64,000 nt of DNA from Reichenbachiella sp. (GTDB lineage: Bacteria > Bacteroidota > Bacteroidia > Cytophagales > Cyclobacteriaceae): positions 4,615,501 to 4,679,500 of the forward strand of contig NZ_JAWPMM010000001.1 of assembly GCF_033344935.1 (NCBI RefSeq). The letters run 5' to 3'. This document shows positions 1 to 9,374 of the stretch, in pieces (the first letter of the stretch is position 1; every line of letters starts with the position of its first letter). The notes under the pieces are model-generated. The model saw only the letters and a program-made list of their open reading frames with translations. It ran no database searches and was not told the DNA's origin. Made by a program: the position numbers and the translations under genes.

Positions 1-1732
1 CTGCAGAAGCCCAGTTGAGTTCTTTCTTGTCGAAGAACATCTCCTTGCGCTGCTTCAGCACTTTGTCGATTTGCTTCAATGCCTTGAAACCTTTCGGCAC
101 TTTAGACATTGCTTCGCCTACTTTCTTCACTGCATCCAATGAAATCGAAGTATCAGGCGACTGATCAAAATCTTCTGGCTTTGAAAGTCTCATTTCTGAG
201 AATTCCTTTTCGCTTTGTTGCAATGTGTACGGCAACTTATCCTGCTTCACCTGATTCAAACGATCCTGAAGCATAGCTTTAAATTCTTTGTCCATAGACT
301 TCGCCAATCCCGCGTCTATGTCTCCTCTATCGATCAGCGACTTATTATAAACTTCCCTTGGGTTCGCATGCTTCGAAATCAGATTGTATAAAGAAGGCTG
401 AGTGAATTTCGGCTCATCTGATTCGTTGTGTCCATGACGTCTATAACATACCATGTCCACAAATATGTCTCTCTTGAATTTCTGACGATATTCAACAGCC
501 ATTTTCATGCAGAATACTACAGCTTCAGGATTATCACCATTTACGTGTAGCACTGGCGCATCTACAGTTTTAGCCAAATCTGTACAGTAGATACTAGATC
601 TTGCTTCATCAAAGTCCGTTGTAAACCCTACCTGATTGTTGATAACAAAGTGGATCGTGCCACCCGTGGTATAGGCATCCAACTTCGACATTTGCACGAG
701 TTCATAACCGATGCCCTGCCCAGCTATCGCAGCATCGCCGTGAATCAAAATCGGCATGATCTTAGAATTGTCGTTGCCGTACAAGCTGTCAATTTTCGCT
801 CGAGCGAAACCTTCTACTACTGGATTTACTGCCTCCAGGTGAGAAGGGTTCGGTGCTAATTTTAGATCAACAGTATGTCCTTCTGGCGTTACGACCTGAG
901 ATGAAAAGCCCATGTGATATTTCACATCACCGTCTCCCATCGTTTGGTCTGGCACGTAGCCGCCTTCAAATTCGTTGAATACTTGCTCATAGGTTTTACC
1001 CATGATATTTACAAGCACATTGAGCCGGCCTCTGTGTGCCATACCCATGACCACTTCCTGAACACCTAGTTCAGCGCCTTTGTTAATCGCTGCGTCTAAG
1101 GCTGGAATAGTGGTTTCTCCTCCTTCGAGGGAAAATCGCTTTTGTCCTAAATACTTAGTATGAAGGAAGTTTTCAAAAACAACAGCTTCATTCAGCTTGG
1201 AGAGAATTTGTTTTTTCTCATCGAGTGGTGGGTTAAAGTTGAGGGCTTCTCTCTCCACTTTTTCTTTGAACCATTCAAGGATATGCGGCTTTCGAATATA
1301 CATGTATTCAAAGCCCACAGTACCCTCATATATATCTTTTAAAGAATCAACAATCTTCTTCAATGAAGCCTTTCCAATACCTATAATGCTACCGCACTCA
1401 AATTCAGTATCTAAATCCTCCTTAGTCAACCCGAAGTCTTCGATTTCAAGAAGAGCTCTTCTGTCCTTCCTTTGTCGGACAGGGTTCGTATTAGATTTTA
1501 AATGACCACGCGAGCGGTAAGCATGAATAAGGTCGCGAACAGCTAGTTCCTTACTTGAAACTCCACTGGCTGTATCACCACCCTCTTCGCCATACTTTTG
1601 TAGAGAGAACTCAAAGCCCTCAAAAAATCGTTGCCAAGAAACATCTACAGAATCCGGGTCGGCTTTGTAAGATTGGTACATATCGTCAATCACTCCACTA
1701 TGTGCATTGGCGATATAAGAATATTTATCCAT
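1..1732 (-). CDS. sucA: 2-oxoglutarate dehydrogenase E1 component, 5' part (runs off left edge)
   Basis: This is the N-terminal 577 codons of a thiamine-dependent E1 subunit of the 2-oxoglutarate dehydrogenase complex, which decarboxylates 2-oxoglutarate in the TCA cycle. The reading frame stays open from ATG at 1732 to the window edge. The protein begins MDKYSYIANAHSGVIDDMY and then has SVDVSWQRFFEGF, the usual E1o lead-in (N-terminal peptide followed by the PxSVDxSW..FF segment). The last visible residues, ending KKELNWASA, match the region just before the transketolase-like pyrimidine domain. About 350 residues are missing beyond the edge. It is divergent from rpsP, and a TATATTTG -7 element lies 24 bp upstream. 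Family identity is confident; completeness cannot be judged. Confidence 0.93.
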   Translation of the reverse strand, partial: MDKYSYIANAHSGVIDDMYQSYKADPDSVDVSWQRFFEGFEFSLQKYGEEGGDTASGVSSKELAVRDLIHAYRSRGHLKSNTNPVRQRKDRRALLEIEDFGLTKEDLDTEFECGSIIGIGKASLKKIVDSLKDIYEGTVGFEYMYIRKPHILEWFKEKVEREALNFNPPLDEKKQILSKLNEAVVFENFLHTKYLGQKRFSLEGGETTIPALDAAINKGAELGVQEVVMGMAHRGRLNVLVNIMGKTYEQVFNEFEGGYVPDQTMGDGDVKYHMGFSSQVVTPEGHTVDLKLAPNPSHLEAVNPVVEGFARAKIDSLYGNDNSKIMPILIHGDAAIAGQGIGYELVQMSKLDAYTTGGTIHFVINNQVGFTTDFDEARSSIYCTDLAKTVDAPVLHVNGDNPEAVVFCMKMAVEYRQKFKRDIFVDMVCYRRHGHNESDEPKFTQPSLYNLISKHANPREVYNKSLIDRGDIDAGLAKSMDKEFKAMLQDRLNQVKQDKLPYTLQQSEKEFSEMRLSKPEDFDQSPDTSISLDAVKKVGEAMSKVPKGFKALKQIDKVLKQRKEMFFDKKELNWASA

Positions 1733-1755
1733 TGTTAATTTTATCTTTGCTGGCA

Positions 1756-1763
1756 CAAATATA
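1756..1763 (-). promoter_or_regulatory. Candidate -7 element for sucA
   Basis: On the minus strand this reads TATATTTG, a perfect match to the Bacteroidota -7 consensus TAnnTTTG, 24 bp upstream of the sucA ATG. A clear TTG -33 element at normal spacing is not obvious, so the call rests on the -7 element only. Confidence 0.5.
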
Positions 1764-1896
1764 ACAGGCTTGTTTAACAATTGAAAACCGTATAATCGTG
1801 TATCCGATTATATTTGATTTATGAACATAACAAGCCTTTTTCATTTTCAACTCGCTCATTATTTGGCTCACATTTATTTAATAAATAAAAAAGCGC

Positions 1897-1904
1897 TACA
1901 TTTG
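1897..1904 (+). promoter_or_regulatory. Candidate -7 element for rpsP operon
   Basis: The sequence TACATTTG matches the Bacteroidota sigma-70 -7 consensus TAnnTTTG. It lies 57 bp before the rpsP ATG, leaving a leader of roughly 45-50 nt. The preceding AT-rich stretch holds a weak TTTA at -33. The element probably drives rpsP-rimM-trmD. Confidence 0.6.
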
Positions 1905-1960
1905 CGGACTTTTTAATACAAGTGGACGTGATCCACAACATTTAAACTATACCATATAAA

Positions 1961-2668
1961 ATGGCAGTAAAAATTAGACTAGCCCGAAGAGGGCGAAAAA
2001 AACAGGCAATTTACGATGTAGTCGTAGCAGACGCCCGTGCACCACGTGATGGCCGATTTATCGAAAAGTTAGGTTCGTACAATCCAAACTCAAATCCTGC
2101 TTTCATCAGCATTGATGAAGAAAGAGCATTTAAATGGGTAATGGACGGTGCACAACCTACCGACACAGCAAGAGCAATCCTTTCATACAGAGGTGTGATG
2201 TACAAGAAACACTTACAAGTAGGTGTTAACAAAGGCGCAATCACTCAAGAAGATGCTGACAAGAAATTCGAAGCATGGATGAATGAGAAAGAAGCTAAGG
2301 TTCAAGGCAAAGTAGATTCATTAGCGAAAGCTAAGGATGCTGAGAACAAAACTAAGCTAGAAGCTGAAGCTAAAGTAAATGCAGCTAGAGCAGAAGAGAT
2401 CGCTAAGAAAAGATTAGCAATCGATGAAGCGGAAGCAGCAGCAAAGGCGGAAGCAGAAGCTGAAGCAGCGCCAGCTGAGGAAGCAGCAACTCCTGCAGAG
2501 GAGGCTCCAGCAGTAGAGGCAGCAGCTCCAGTTGAAGAGGCTCCAGCAGCGGAAGCAACTCCAGAAGCTCCTGTAGAGGAGAAGAAGGAAGAAGCTCCGG
2601 CAGCAGAAGCTAAGGAAGAAGCACCTGCAGCTGAAGAAGCTAAAAAAGAAGATAAAGCCGCTGAATAA
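1961..2668 (+). CDS. rpsP: 30S ribosomal protein S16 with long acidic/alanine-rich C-terminal tail
   Basis: S16 is a small-subunit protein needed for 30S assembly. Residues 1-85 are a standard S16 core ([15 protein letters not shown], then [20 protein letters not shown]). The remaining 150 residues are an extension: a Lys/Glu-rich, probably helical segment (about 95-160) and then a low-complexity Ala/Glu/Pro tail of repeated EEAPAAEA-like units. S16 is usually 80-90 residues; long tails of this kind are known in Bacteroidota. The gene is followed after 6 bp by rimM and then trmD, the conserved rpsP-rimM-trmD-rplS ribosome-maturation cluster. The tail's role is unknown, and its biased codons create long open frames on the opposite strand that are not genes. 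Confidence 0.95.
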   Translation: MAVKIRLARRGRKKQAIYDVVVADARAPRDGRFIEKLGSYNPNSNPAFISIDEERAFKWVMDGAQPTDTARAILSYRGVMYKKHLQVGVNKGAITQEDADKKFEAWMNEKEAKVQGKVDSLAKAKDAENKTKLEAEAKVNAARAEEIAKKRLAIDEAEAAAKAEAEAEAAPAEEAATPAEEAPAVEAAAPVEEAPAAEATPEAPVEEKKEEAPAAEAKEEAPAAEEAKKEDKAAE

Positions 2669-2674
2669 TTTATT

Positions 2675-3205
2675 ATGACGGTTGATGATTGCTACCAGAT
2701 TGGTCACGTAATCAAGACCCACGGCTTAAAAGGTGAAGTTCAGCTCTTTTTAGATGTTGACGATCCTTTAGCATATCAAGAAATGGAATCAATGCTCGTT
2801 CAACAGAACGATTCGTTGGTTCCATTTTTCATTGAACATCTTCAGATCAATTCTGCTAAGACCATTGCAAAATTTGAAGAAATCGATGATATAGAACAAG
2901 CCAAGTCTTTGGTTGCCTGTCAACTTTACTTACCACTAGATGTATTACCTGAGCTGAAGGACGGCGAATATTATTTACATCAACTAGTAGGTATGGACGT
3001 ATATGACCGAGATACTCATCTAGGGCAGGTCAAGGAGTTGTTTGAAATTGGCCCACAAGAACTCATTTCTGTTATTCATCAGGAAAAAGAAATATTAATT
3101 CCTATTAAAGATGAAATCATCACAAAAGTGGACATTGAAAACAACAGAATCGATGCGGAAATACCAGATGGTCTTATAGACATATACCTTGAAGATGAGA
3201 ATTGA
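2675..3205 (+). CDS. rimM: 16S rRNA processing protein RimM
   Basis: RimM binds S19 and helps maturation of the 30S head domain. The 176-residue length is typical. The N-terminal RimM domain carries [18 protein letters not shown], and the C-terminal PRC-barrel half contains [16 protein letters not shown] and the [14 protein letters not shown] strand pattern ending in GLIDIYL. It begins 6 bp after rpsP and its stop overlaps the start of trmD by 11 bp, so the three are translationally coupled. Identity rests on motifs plus gene order and is secure. Confidence 0.95.
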   Translation: MTVDDCYQIGHVIKTHGLKGEVQLFLDVDDPLAYQEMESMLVQQNDSLVPFFIEHLQINSAKTIAKFEEIDDIEQAKSLVACQLYLPLDVLPELKDGEYYLHQLVGMDVYDRDTHLGQVKELFEIGPQELISVIHQEKEILIPIKDEIITKVDIENNRIDAEIPDGLIDIYLEDEN

Positions 3206-3887
3206 TATCATTTCATGTGTTCCTGCTACGTTTAGTGGCCTGATTGACCAAAGCATCCTCAAAAGGGCTGGAGAAAAAGGTCTTGCCGAAATACACATCC
3301 ATGATCTTCGTGACTATGCAATCAATAAGCATAATCAAATCGATGACTACGCCTTTGGCGGTGGCGCCGGTATGGTGCTCATGATCGAACCTATTGATAA
3401 ATGTATTGCCAAACTCAAATCCGAAAGAGATTATGATGAGGTTATATATATGAGTCCTGACGGAAAAACACTTTCTCAAGGTATATCCAACGAATTGAGC
3501 CTTAAGAAAAACCTCATCCTACTTTGCGGACATTATAAGGGCGTAGACGAAAGAGTTCGTGAGCATTTGGTGACACGTGAAATCAGTATTGGCGACTACG
3601 TGCTCACTGGAGGCGAATTGGCAGCAGCAGTGGTGGCTGACTCTGTCATCAGACTTTTACCTGGGGTAATGAACGATGAAACTTCAGCACTTACAGATTC
3701 TTTCCAAGATGACTTGATTGCACCTCCGGTTTACACGAGGCCAGCAGAATACAAGGACTGGAAAGTGCCGGAAGTGCTAACATCTGGGCATCAGGCTAAA
3801 ATTGAAGCTTGGAGATTCGACCAACAAGTAGAAAGAACCAAGGCGAAAAGGCCTGATTTACTCAATAGATCAGGTTCCGAAGATTGA
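3195..3887 (+). CDS. trmD: tRNA (guanine-N1-)-methyltransferase TrmD
   Basis: TrmD methylates G37 of tRNAs reading CNN codons, using S-adenosylmethionine in a trefoil-knot (SPOUT) fold. I chose ATG at 3195 ([10 protein letters not shown]), which matches the usual TrmD start; an upstream TTG at 3189 adds two residues and is less likely. Diagnostic segments are [32 protein letters not shown] and [17 protein letters not shown] (knot and cofactor loop). The C-terminal domain ends [10 protein letters not shown]. Length is about 230 residues, normal for the family. It sits in the rpsP-rimM-trmD-rplS cluster and overlaps rimM. Confidence 0.96.
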   Translation: MRIDIISCVPATFSGLIDQSILKRAGEKGLAEIHIHDLRDYAINKHNQIDDYAFGGGAGMVLMIEPIDKCIAKLKSERDYDEVIYMSPDGKTLSQGISNELSLKKNLILLCGHYKGVDERVREHLVTREISIGDYVLTGGELAAAVVADSVIRLLPGVMNDETSALTDSFQDDLIAPPVYTRPAEYKDWKVPEVLTSGHQAKIEAWRFDQQVERTKAKRPDLLNRSGSED

Positions 3888-3944
3888 TCAAAGGAATTTC
3901 AATTTTATTTTGAATGCCCTTGAATTATTTAAAAAATAAATTTC

Positions 3945-3952
3945 TATATTTG
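3945..3952 (+). promoter_or_regulatory. Candidate -7 element for rplS
   Basis: TATATTTG matches TAnnTTTG exactly. A TTG at about 3920 sits 22 bp upstream as a -33 element. The start codon of rplS is 37 bp downstream, so rplS can be transcribed independently of trmD. Confidence 0.6.
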
Positions 3953-3989
3953 CAGTCCGATTTTTGGAAGGGCATATAAAGCTAATAAA

Positions 3990-4343
3990 ATGAGCGACTT
4001 AATTAAATTAATCGAAGACGAGTACAAAGAGAAGAGAGCAGCAATGCCATCTTTCAACCCTGGCGATACCGTGAATGTTCACGTAAAGATCAAAGAGGGT
4101 AATAAAGAAAGAATTCAGCAGTTTCAGGGAACTGTTTTACAAATCAAAAACCCTAGCTCTAATGGCGAAACCTTCACAGTAAGAAAAATCTCTAGCGGTA
4201 TCGCAGTAGAGAGAATTTTCCCAATGCTTTCTCCTAACATCGAGAAAATCGAGGTGTTGAGAAAAGGTAAAGTGAGAAGAGCGAAACTATACTACTTAAG
4301 AGGTAGAAAAGGAAAAGCAGCTAGAATTAAAGAAAAACTTTAA
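3990..4343 (+). CDS. rplS: 50S ribosomal protein L19
   Basis: L19 lies at the 30S-50S interface. The 117-residue protein has the standard L19 pattern: [20 protein letters not shown], then [12 protein letters not shown], then [27 protein letters not shown] and the basic C-terminus [19 protein letters not shown]. It has its own candidate promoter and is followed by a strong hairpin terminator. Identity is secure. Confidence 0.97.
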   Translation: MSDLIKLIEDEYKEKRAAMPSFNPGDTVNVHVKIKEGNKERIQQFQGTVLQIKNPSSNGETFTVRKISSGIAVERIFPMLSPNIEKIEVLRKGKVRRAKLYYLRGRKGKAARIKEKL

Positions 4344-4369
4344 TCCTCGCTCACCAAAATATTTAAAGG

Positions 4370-4398
4370 GTCCCGATCTATCAATCGGGACTTTTTTT
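4370..4398 (+). terminator. Rho-independent terminator after rplS
   Basis: A perfect 8-bp stem, GTCCCGAT (4370-4377) pairing with ATCGGGAC (4384-4391), closes a 6-nt loop and is followed directly by seven T residues. It ends the rplS transcript 27 bp after the stop codon. Confidence 0.9.
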
Positions 4399-4449
4399 GT
4401 TTCTAGTTTTGTGGACTTAATCTGATAATTCACGTATTCCGAATAGCGA

Positions 4450-5220
4450 ATGAATATCACCTTTTACAAATACCAAGGCACTGGCAACGACTTCGTGATG
4501 ATCGACAACCGCGAAGGAATATTCACACACGACACCTCATTAGTGGCAAAAATGTGCGATCGTAAATTCGGCATTGGAGCTGACGGCCTCATACTCATCG
4601 AAAATCATGAATCTCTTGATTTCGAAATGGTGTACTTCAATGCAGACGGCAGTCAAAGCTTATGTGGGAATGGCAGCAGATGCGCCGTAGCATTCGCCAA
4701 TTTTCTAGGCGTGATCGGAAATCATACAAAATTCTTAACCATAGATGGTGAATACGAAGCTGATATAAAAGAAGGAATCGTTCATTTACACATGCGGGAT
4801 CAGAATTGTCCAGAGAAGTTTAATTCGCACTATTTCCTCAACAATGGTTCGCCTCACCATATAGAATTTGTAAAAGACGCAAACAAACAAAATGTTTATG
4901 CTCAGGGAGCTGAAGTACGGTATTCTGATACCTACAAACCAGACGGCACGAATGTCAACTTTGTTGAATTAAAAGCAGAGAATACGATCTTCGTTCGCAC
5001 ATACGAAAGAGGTGTTGAAGACGAGACTTTGTCCTGTGGCACAGGCATCACTGCTTCTGCGCTCGCTGCAGCCGACAAAGGATTGAAGAGTCCAATTGCT
5101 ATTGAAGCCAAAGGCGGGAAACTAGAAGTTCGTTTTGAACAAAAAAATGATACTTCCTTTACAAACATCTGGTTGATCGGCCCGGCTGAGCAAGTTTTTG
5201 TCGGTCAGTTTGACATATAA
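4450..5220 (+). CDS. dapF: Diaminopimelate epimerase
   Basis: DapF interconverts LL- and meso-diaminopimelate for lysine and peptidoglycan synthesis in the cytoplasm. Both catalytic cysteines are visible: Cys72 in LCGNGSRCAV and Cys196 in ETLSCGTGITASA. The N-terminus FYKYQGTGNDFVMIDNR and the GIGADGLIL motif are also canonical. The length of 256 residues is slightly shorter than the E. coli enzyme (about 274). It stands alone between the rplS terminator and secA. Confidence 0.96.
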   Translation: MNITFYKYQGTGNDFVMIDNREGIFTHDTSLVAKMCDRKFGIGADGLILIENHESLDFEMVYFNADGSQSLCGNGSRCAVAFANFLGVIGNHTKFLTIDGEYEADIKEGIVHLHMRDQNCPEKFNSHYFLNNGSPHHIEFVKDANKQNVYAQGAEVRYSDTYKPDGTNVNFVELKAENTIFVRTYERGVEDETLSCGTGITASALAAADKGLKSPIAIEAKGGKLEVRFEQKNDTSFTNIWLIGPAEQVFVGQFDI

Positions 5221-5318
5221 AAACCTTGCGGTTCATTTTTTGCTAATACCCCTCTCAGATTCACGTCTAGAACAAAAAAGAAATTAAATTTACCGATTCA
5301 TTAAAAACGTAAATATTC

Positions 5319-8300
5319 ATGTTAAATATTATTACAAAAGGCATAGCCAAAGTATTTGGAACGAAGGCTGACAGGGATTTAAAGGAGCTTTTGCCTTATG
5401 TGGATTTGATCAATGGTGAATATGAGAAATTAGCCCAAATTTCAGATGATGAGTTGAGAGGCAAATCTCAGGAACTTAAGGAAGAAATTGCTGCACATTT
5501 GAAGTCTATTGATGACGAAATGGCTGCATTGCACCAACAAGTAGAAGACAATCCTGAGCTTGATATTGTTGAAAAAGAAACCGTTTTTAATAAAATTGAT
5601 GCGCTCGAGAAGCAAAGAGATGAGCAACTAGAAGAAAAACTTCTAGATATACTCCCAAGAGCATTCGCTATCGTAAAGGATACCGCTCGACGACTAACCG
5701 AAAATAAAAAATTGACCGTGCAGGCGACCATGATGGACAAGCAGCTTGCAGCCACCAAAGAGCACATTGAAATCAATGGCGAAACCGCTACTTGGCGCAA
5801 TGAATGGAAAGCCTTCGGTCAAGACGTGGTTTGGAATATGGTTCATTACGATGTCCAGCTTCTTGGCGGCGTCGTACTACACCAAGGTAAAATCGCCGAG
5901 ATGGCTACGGGAGAGGGTAAAACTTTAGTAGCTACGCTTCCTGCCTTCTTGAATGGATTATCTGGCCGAGGTGTTCACGTTATTACTGTAAATGACTACT
6001 TAGCCAAACGGGATGCGGAATGGAATGCGCCACTTTTCGAATTCCATGGATTGAAAGTCGATTGTATCGACAAGCACCAACCGAGTACTCCGCAGAGAAA
6101 AGCTGCATACGAAAGCGACATTATTTACGGTACTAACAATGAGTTTGGTTTTGACTACCTAAGAGACAATATGGCCCGTCACCCAGACGAGCTGATGCAA
6201 GGCAAACACCACTTTGCTATGGTCGATGAGGTCGATTCTGTTTTGATTGATGATGCCAGAACACCATTAATCATCTCAGGTCCGATTCCTAAAGGTGACG
6301 AACATGAGTTCTACGAACTAAAACCAAGAATTAGCAAGTTGGTAGGTGCACAACGCAAGACCACTTCTCAATTCTTGAACGAAGCCAAGAAACTGATCGC
6401 AGAGGGTAATGAAAATGAAGGTGGGCTAGCGCTATTCAGGGCATTTAGAGGGCTCCCTAAATACAAGCCTTTGATTAAGTTTTTGAGTGAAACAGGCATT
6501 CGTCAGATTCTTCAAAAAACAGAAAACATTTATCTGGCAGATAATCAAAAGTTGATGCCAGAAGCTGACGAGCCTTTATACTTTACTATTGATGAAAAAA
6601 CCAATGGCATCGAGTTAACAGACAAGGGAATTGATTTAATTACCGGCGAGGGAGAAGATCAAAACTTCTTTATTCTTCCTGATATTGGATTAGAGATTGC
6701 TCAACTAGAGCAAGACACTACTTTGAGTGAAAACGACATGCTTCACAAGAAAGAGGAGCTGATCCGTGACTATTCCGTAAAGGGGCAAAGAATCCACTCG
6801 GTGAACCAGTTGTTGAAAGCCTATACCCTCTTCGAAAAAGACACTGAATACATTGTAGTCGATGACAAAGTAAAAATTGTTGACGAGCAAACGGGTCGTG
6901 TGATGGACGGCAGAAGGTATTCTGACGGACTACACCAAGCAATCGAAGCTAAGGAAAATGTAAAGGTCGAAGACGCTACCCAAACGTATGCGACCATTAC
7001 GTTACAGAACTACTTCAGAATGTACCACAAGCTGGCAGGTATGACCGGTACGGCGGAGACCGAAGCCGGTGAATTCATGGAGATTTACAAGTTGGACGTT
7101 ATTGTAATCCCTACCAATCGTCCGATCCAAAGGAAAGACATGGAGGATAAGGTCTATAAGACCATCCGTGAAAAATTTAATGCAGTTGCTGATGAAATTG
7201 TAGAATTAACTCAAGCAGGTAGGCCGGTTCTTGTAGGTACCACTTCGGTAGAGATATCTGAATTGATCAGTAGAATGCTGACTATGAAGAACATCAAGCA
7301 CCAAGTCTTGAATGCGAAGCAGCATGCAAAAGAAGCTGATGTAGTTGCGGAAGCTGGTAAGCCCGGTACCGTAACCATTGCCACCAACATGGCTGGTCGT
7401 GGTACGGATATTAAGCTTACCCCTGAATCTAAAGCTGCTGGTGGTTTGGCCATCATTGGTACAGAAAGACATGAATCCAGACGAGTAGACAGACAGTTAA
7501 GAGGTCGATCTGGTCGTCAAGGAGATGTGGGATCTTCTCAGTTTTTCGTTTGTTTGGAAGACAACTTGATGAGACTTTTTGGCTCGGATCGTATCGCCAG
7601 AATTATGGACCGTTTAGGTTTGGAAGAAGGCGAAGTGATTCAGCATAGCATGATTACCAAATCAATCGAAAGAGCTCAAACCAAAGTAGAAGAAAACAAC
7701 TTCGCTACGCGTAAAAACCTCCTAGAGTATGATGATGTCATGAACTCGCAACGTGAGGTAATCTACGCTAGAAGAAAGAATGCACTCTACGGTGAAAGAT
7801 TGGACCTTGATATCCTAAACATGCTTTATGATACGGCCGATGATATCGCAGCCAATGCCAAGGCCTCTGGTGACTTTGACAGCTTGAAGCTAAACTGCTT
7901 GGGTATTTTAGGCATGGACTCTAAAATGGATCAGGATGGCTTTGCCAGTCAAAGTGCAGAGCAATTAGGTGAAAAATTGTATCATGAAGCGTTGGATGCC
8001 TACCACGCTAAAAACAAGATGGTGCGTGAAAGAGCATTGCCTGTACTGAAAAACATACAGTTGACTAGAGGAGCCACTGTTAAAGAAGTTCAGATTCCAT
8101 TTAGCGATGGTAAAAAACAAATCGGCGTAGTAGCTGGGTTAGAAAAATCTATTGAAACTGAAGGTCGTGAGATGATCAAGGCTATGGAGAAAATGATCGC
8201 TTTGGCAATCATTGACCAGAGTTGGAAAGAGCACTTACGTGAAATGGATGACTTGAAGCAGTCTGTAAGAATGGCCGTGCACGAGCAAAAGGATCCATTG

Positions 8301-8666
8301 CTGATCTATAAATTCGAGGCTTTTGAAATGTTCAAACAATTCCTAGCAAGAGTAAATGAAGACACGGTTTCTTTCTTGACTAAAGCAGAAATTGCTGTAC
8401 AAGAGCCCGATGAGGTCCAGGAAGCACGTCAGCAAAGAGCCGCTCAAAACTATAGTGAATCTAAAGCAGACAGTGGGTCAGCATTAGCAGCGAACAATCG
8501 CACAGCACCTGTGGAAAAAACAGCTCCAATCAAGTCGGAAAAAGTATATGGCCGTAACGATCGAGTAACTGCGCAATATGCTGATGGATCGTTGAAAGAA
8601 GATGTGAAATTCAAAAGTGTAGAGGCAGACGTGGCGCAGGGAAAATGTGTAATTGTTGAAAGTTAA
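5319..8666 (+). CDS. secA: Preprotein translocase ATPase SecA
   Basis: SecA is the ATPase motor that pushes unfolded preproteins through SecYEG. Walker A (MATGEGKTLVATLPAF, about residue 195-210) and Walker B (MVDEVDSVLIDDARTPLI) are intact. The second nucleotide fold has TNMAGRGTDIKL, GTERHESRRVDRQLRGR and GRQGDVGSSQFF. At 1115 residues it is longer than the E. coli protein (901) because of an insertion after the DEAD-type motif, usual in Bacteroidota. The C-terminus (ending GKCVIVES) lacks the CxCxSGxxxK zinc tail. The next gene begins about 10-50 bp after the stop. Confidence 0.97.
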   Translation: MLNIITKGIAKVFGTKADRDLKELLPYVDLINGEYEKLAQISDDELRGKSQELKEEIAAHLKSIDDEMAALHQQVEDNPELDIVEKETVFNKIDALEKQRDEQLEEKLLDILPRAFAIVKDTARRLTENKKLTVQATMMDKQLAATKEHIEINGETATWRNEWKAFGQDVVWNMVHYDVQLLGGVVLHQGKIAEMATGEGKTLVATLPAFLNGLSGRGVHVITVNDYLAKRDAEWNAPLFEFHGLKVDCIDKHQPSTPQRKAAYESDIIYGTNNEFGFDYLRDNMARHPDELMQGKHHFAMVDEVDSVLIDDARTPLIISGPIPKGDEHEFYELKPRISKLVGAQRKTTSQFLNEAKKLIAEGNENEGGLALFRAFRGLPKYKPLIKFLSETGIRQILQKTENIYLADNQKLMPEADEPLYFTIDEKTNGIELTDKGIDLITGEGEDQNFFILPDIGLEIAQLEQDTTLSENDMLHKKEELIRDYSVKGQRIHSVNQLLKAYTLFEKDTEYIVVDDKVKIVDEQTGRVMDGRRYSDGLHQAIEAKENVKVEDATQTYATITLQNYFRMYHKLAGMTGTAETEAGEFMEIYKLDVIVIPTNRPIQRKDMEDKVYKTIREKFNAVADEIVELTQAGRPVLVGTTSVEISELISRMLTMKNIKHQVLNAKQHAKEADVVAEAGKPGTVTIATNMAGRGTDIKLTPESKAAGGLAIIGTERHESRRVDRQLRGRSGRQGDVGSSQFFVCLEDNLMRLFGSDRIARIMDRLGLEEGEVIQHSMITKSIERAQTKVEENNFATRKNLLEYDDVMNSQREVIYARRKNALYGERLDLDILNMLYDTADDIAANAKASGDFDSLKLNCLGILGMDSKMDQDGFASQSAEQLGEKLYHEALDAYHAKNKMVRERALPVLKNIQLTRGATVKEVQIPFSDGKKQIGVVAGLEKSIETEGREMIKAMEKMIALAIIDQSWKEHLREMDDLKQSVRMAVHEQKDPLLIYKFEAFEMFKQFLARVNEDTVSFLTKAEIAVQEPDEVQEARQQRAAQNYSESKADSGSALAANNRTAPVEKTAPIKSEKVYGRNDRVTAQYADGSLKEDVKFKSVEADVAQGKCVIVES

Positions 8667-8675
8667 GTCCTGACT

Positions 8676-9254
8676 TTGTACCTTGAGTTATTGATCAGTT
8701 ATTTTAAATTTCGTATTTTGAAAACCATTGCATCAAAGTTAACCTTCGTGTTTCCAATAGTCACTATTGCTACCCTTCTGCAGTTTTGTGCTCCTACAGC
8801 ATCTACAAGTACGAGCCCCGCAGTATATGAAGAAGATTTATCGATCTATCGACCTTCTTATACGCTGGAGGAAGAATCAACGACTGAGGAAACTTCATCG
8901 GAAGAAGCCATTGCACCGACGGTAGAATATGTCACGCCTACGAATGACATCAAAGCCGAATTGGATACAGTCTTATACAGAATCAAAAAGTCTCGAGAAA
9001 ACATTCAATATGTGGATGGCTATTCGATTCAGCTTTATTCTGGCAACAACAGAGACAAAGCCAATCAAGTGAAGGTTAAAACATACGAAGTGCTAGAAGA
9101 TCAGCGTCCTAGAGTGAGCTATGACCAACCCAACTACAAAGTGCGCGTTGGGGAATACTATTCACGATTGGAAGCAAATACAGATTTTGTTACACTGCAA
9201 AAACACTTTTCAAGAGCCGTATTGGTACCAGTAAAAATTAAAATTGAAGAGTAA
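8676..9254 (+). CDS. SPOR-domain protein with N-terminal membrane or lipoprotein anchor
   Basis: The C-terminal 75 residues (from YVDGYSIQLYSG to the end) have the SPOR fold pattern: a GYSIQLYSGNNRDKANQVK strand-helix, then YKVRVGEYYSRLEA. This pattern is associated with binding denuded glycan at septa. The middle is rich in Ser/Thr/Glu and probably a flexible linker. The start is uncertain: TTG at 8676 gives an extended N-terminus, while TTG at 8718 gives MKTIASKLTF followed by a hydrophobic stretch ending LLQFC, an imperfect lipobox with Phe at -1. It closely follows secA and may be co-transcribed. Function in division or the cell envelope is inferred from the domain only. Confidence 0.75.
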   Translation: MYLELLISYFKFRILKTIASKLTFVFPIVTIATLLQFCAPTASTSTSPAVYEEDLSIYRPSYTLEEESTTEETSSEEAIAPTVEYVTPTNDIKAELDTVLYRIKKSRENIQYVDGYSIQLYSGNNRDKANQVKVKTYEVLEDQRPRVSYDQPNYKVRVGEYYSRLEANTDFVTLQKHFSRAVLVPVKIKIEE

Positions 9255-9374
9255 TCCATTTGTCATTCCTTCAATTAAACTGACGCTCCTTTAGATAGAT
9301 TTTAAAAAACTCTAACTGTCCCAAATAGGCTCAATCAACTTGGTGAATTTCATTAAATTACCAAAAATTCATCC

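Noticed and set aside
2414-2722. 102-codon frame antisense to rpsP
   Set aside because: Its Phe/Cys/Ser-rich translation is a mirror of the Ala/Glu-rich S16 tail codons; no start context and no homology-like features.
4404-4411. TAGTTTTG as -7 element for dapF
   Set aside because: It overlaps the end of the rplS terminator region and lacks a -33 element at normal spacing.
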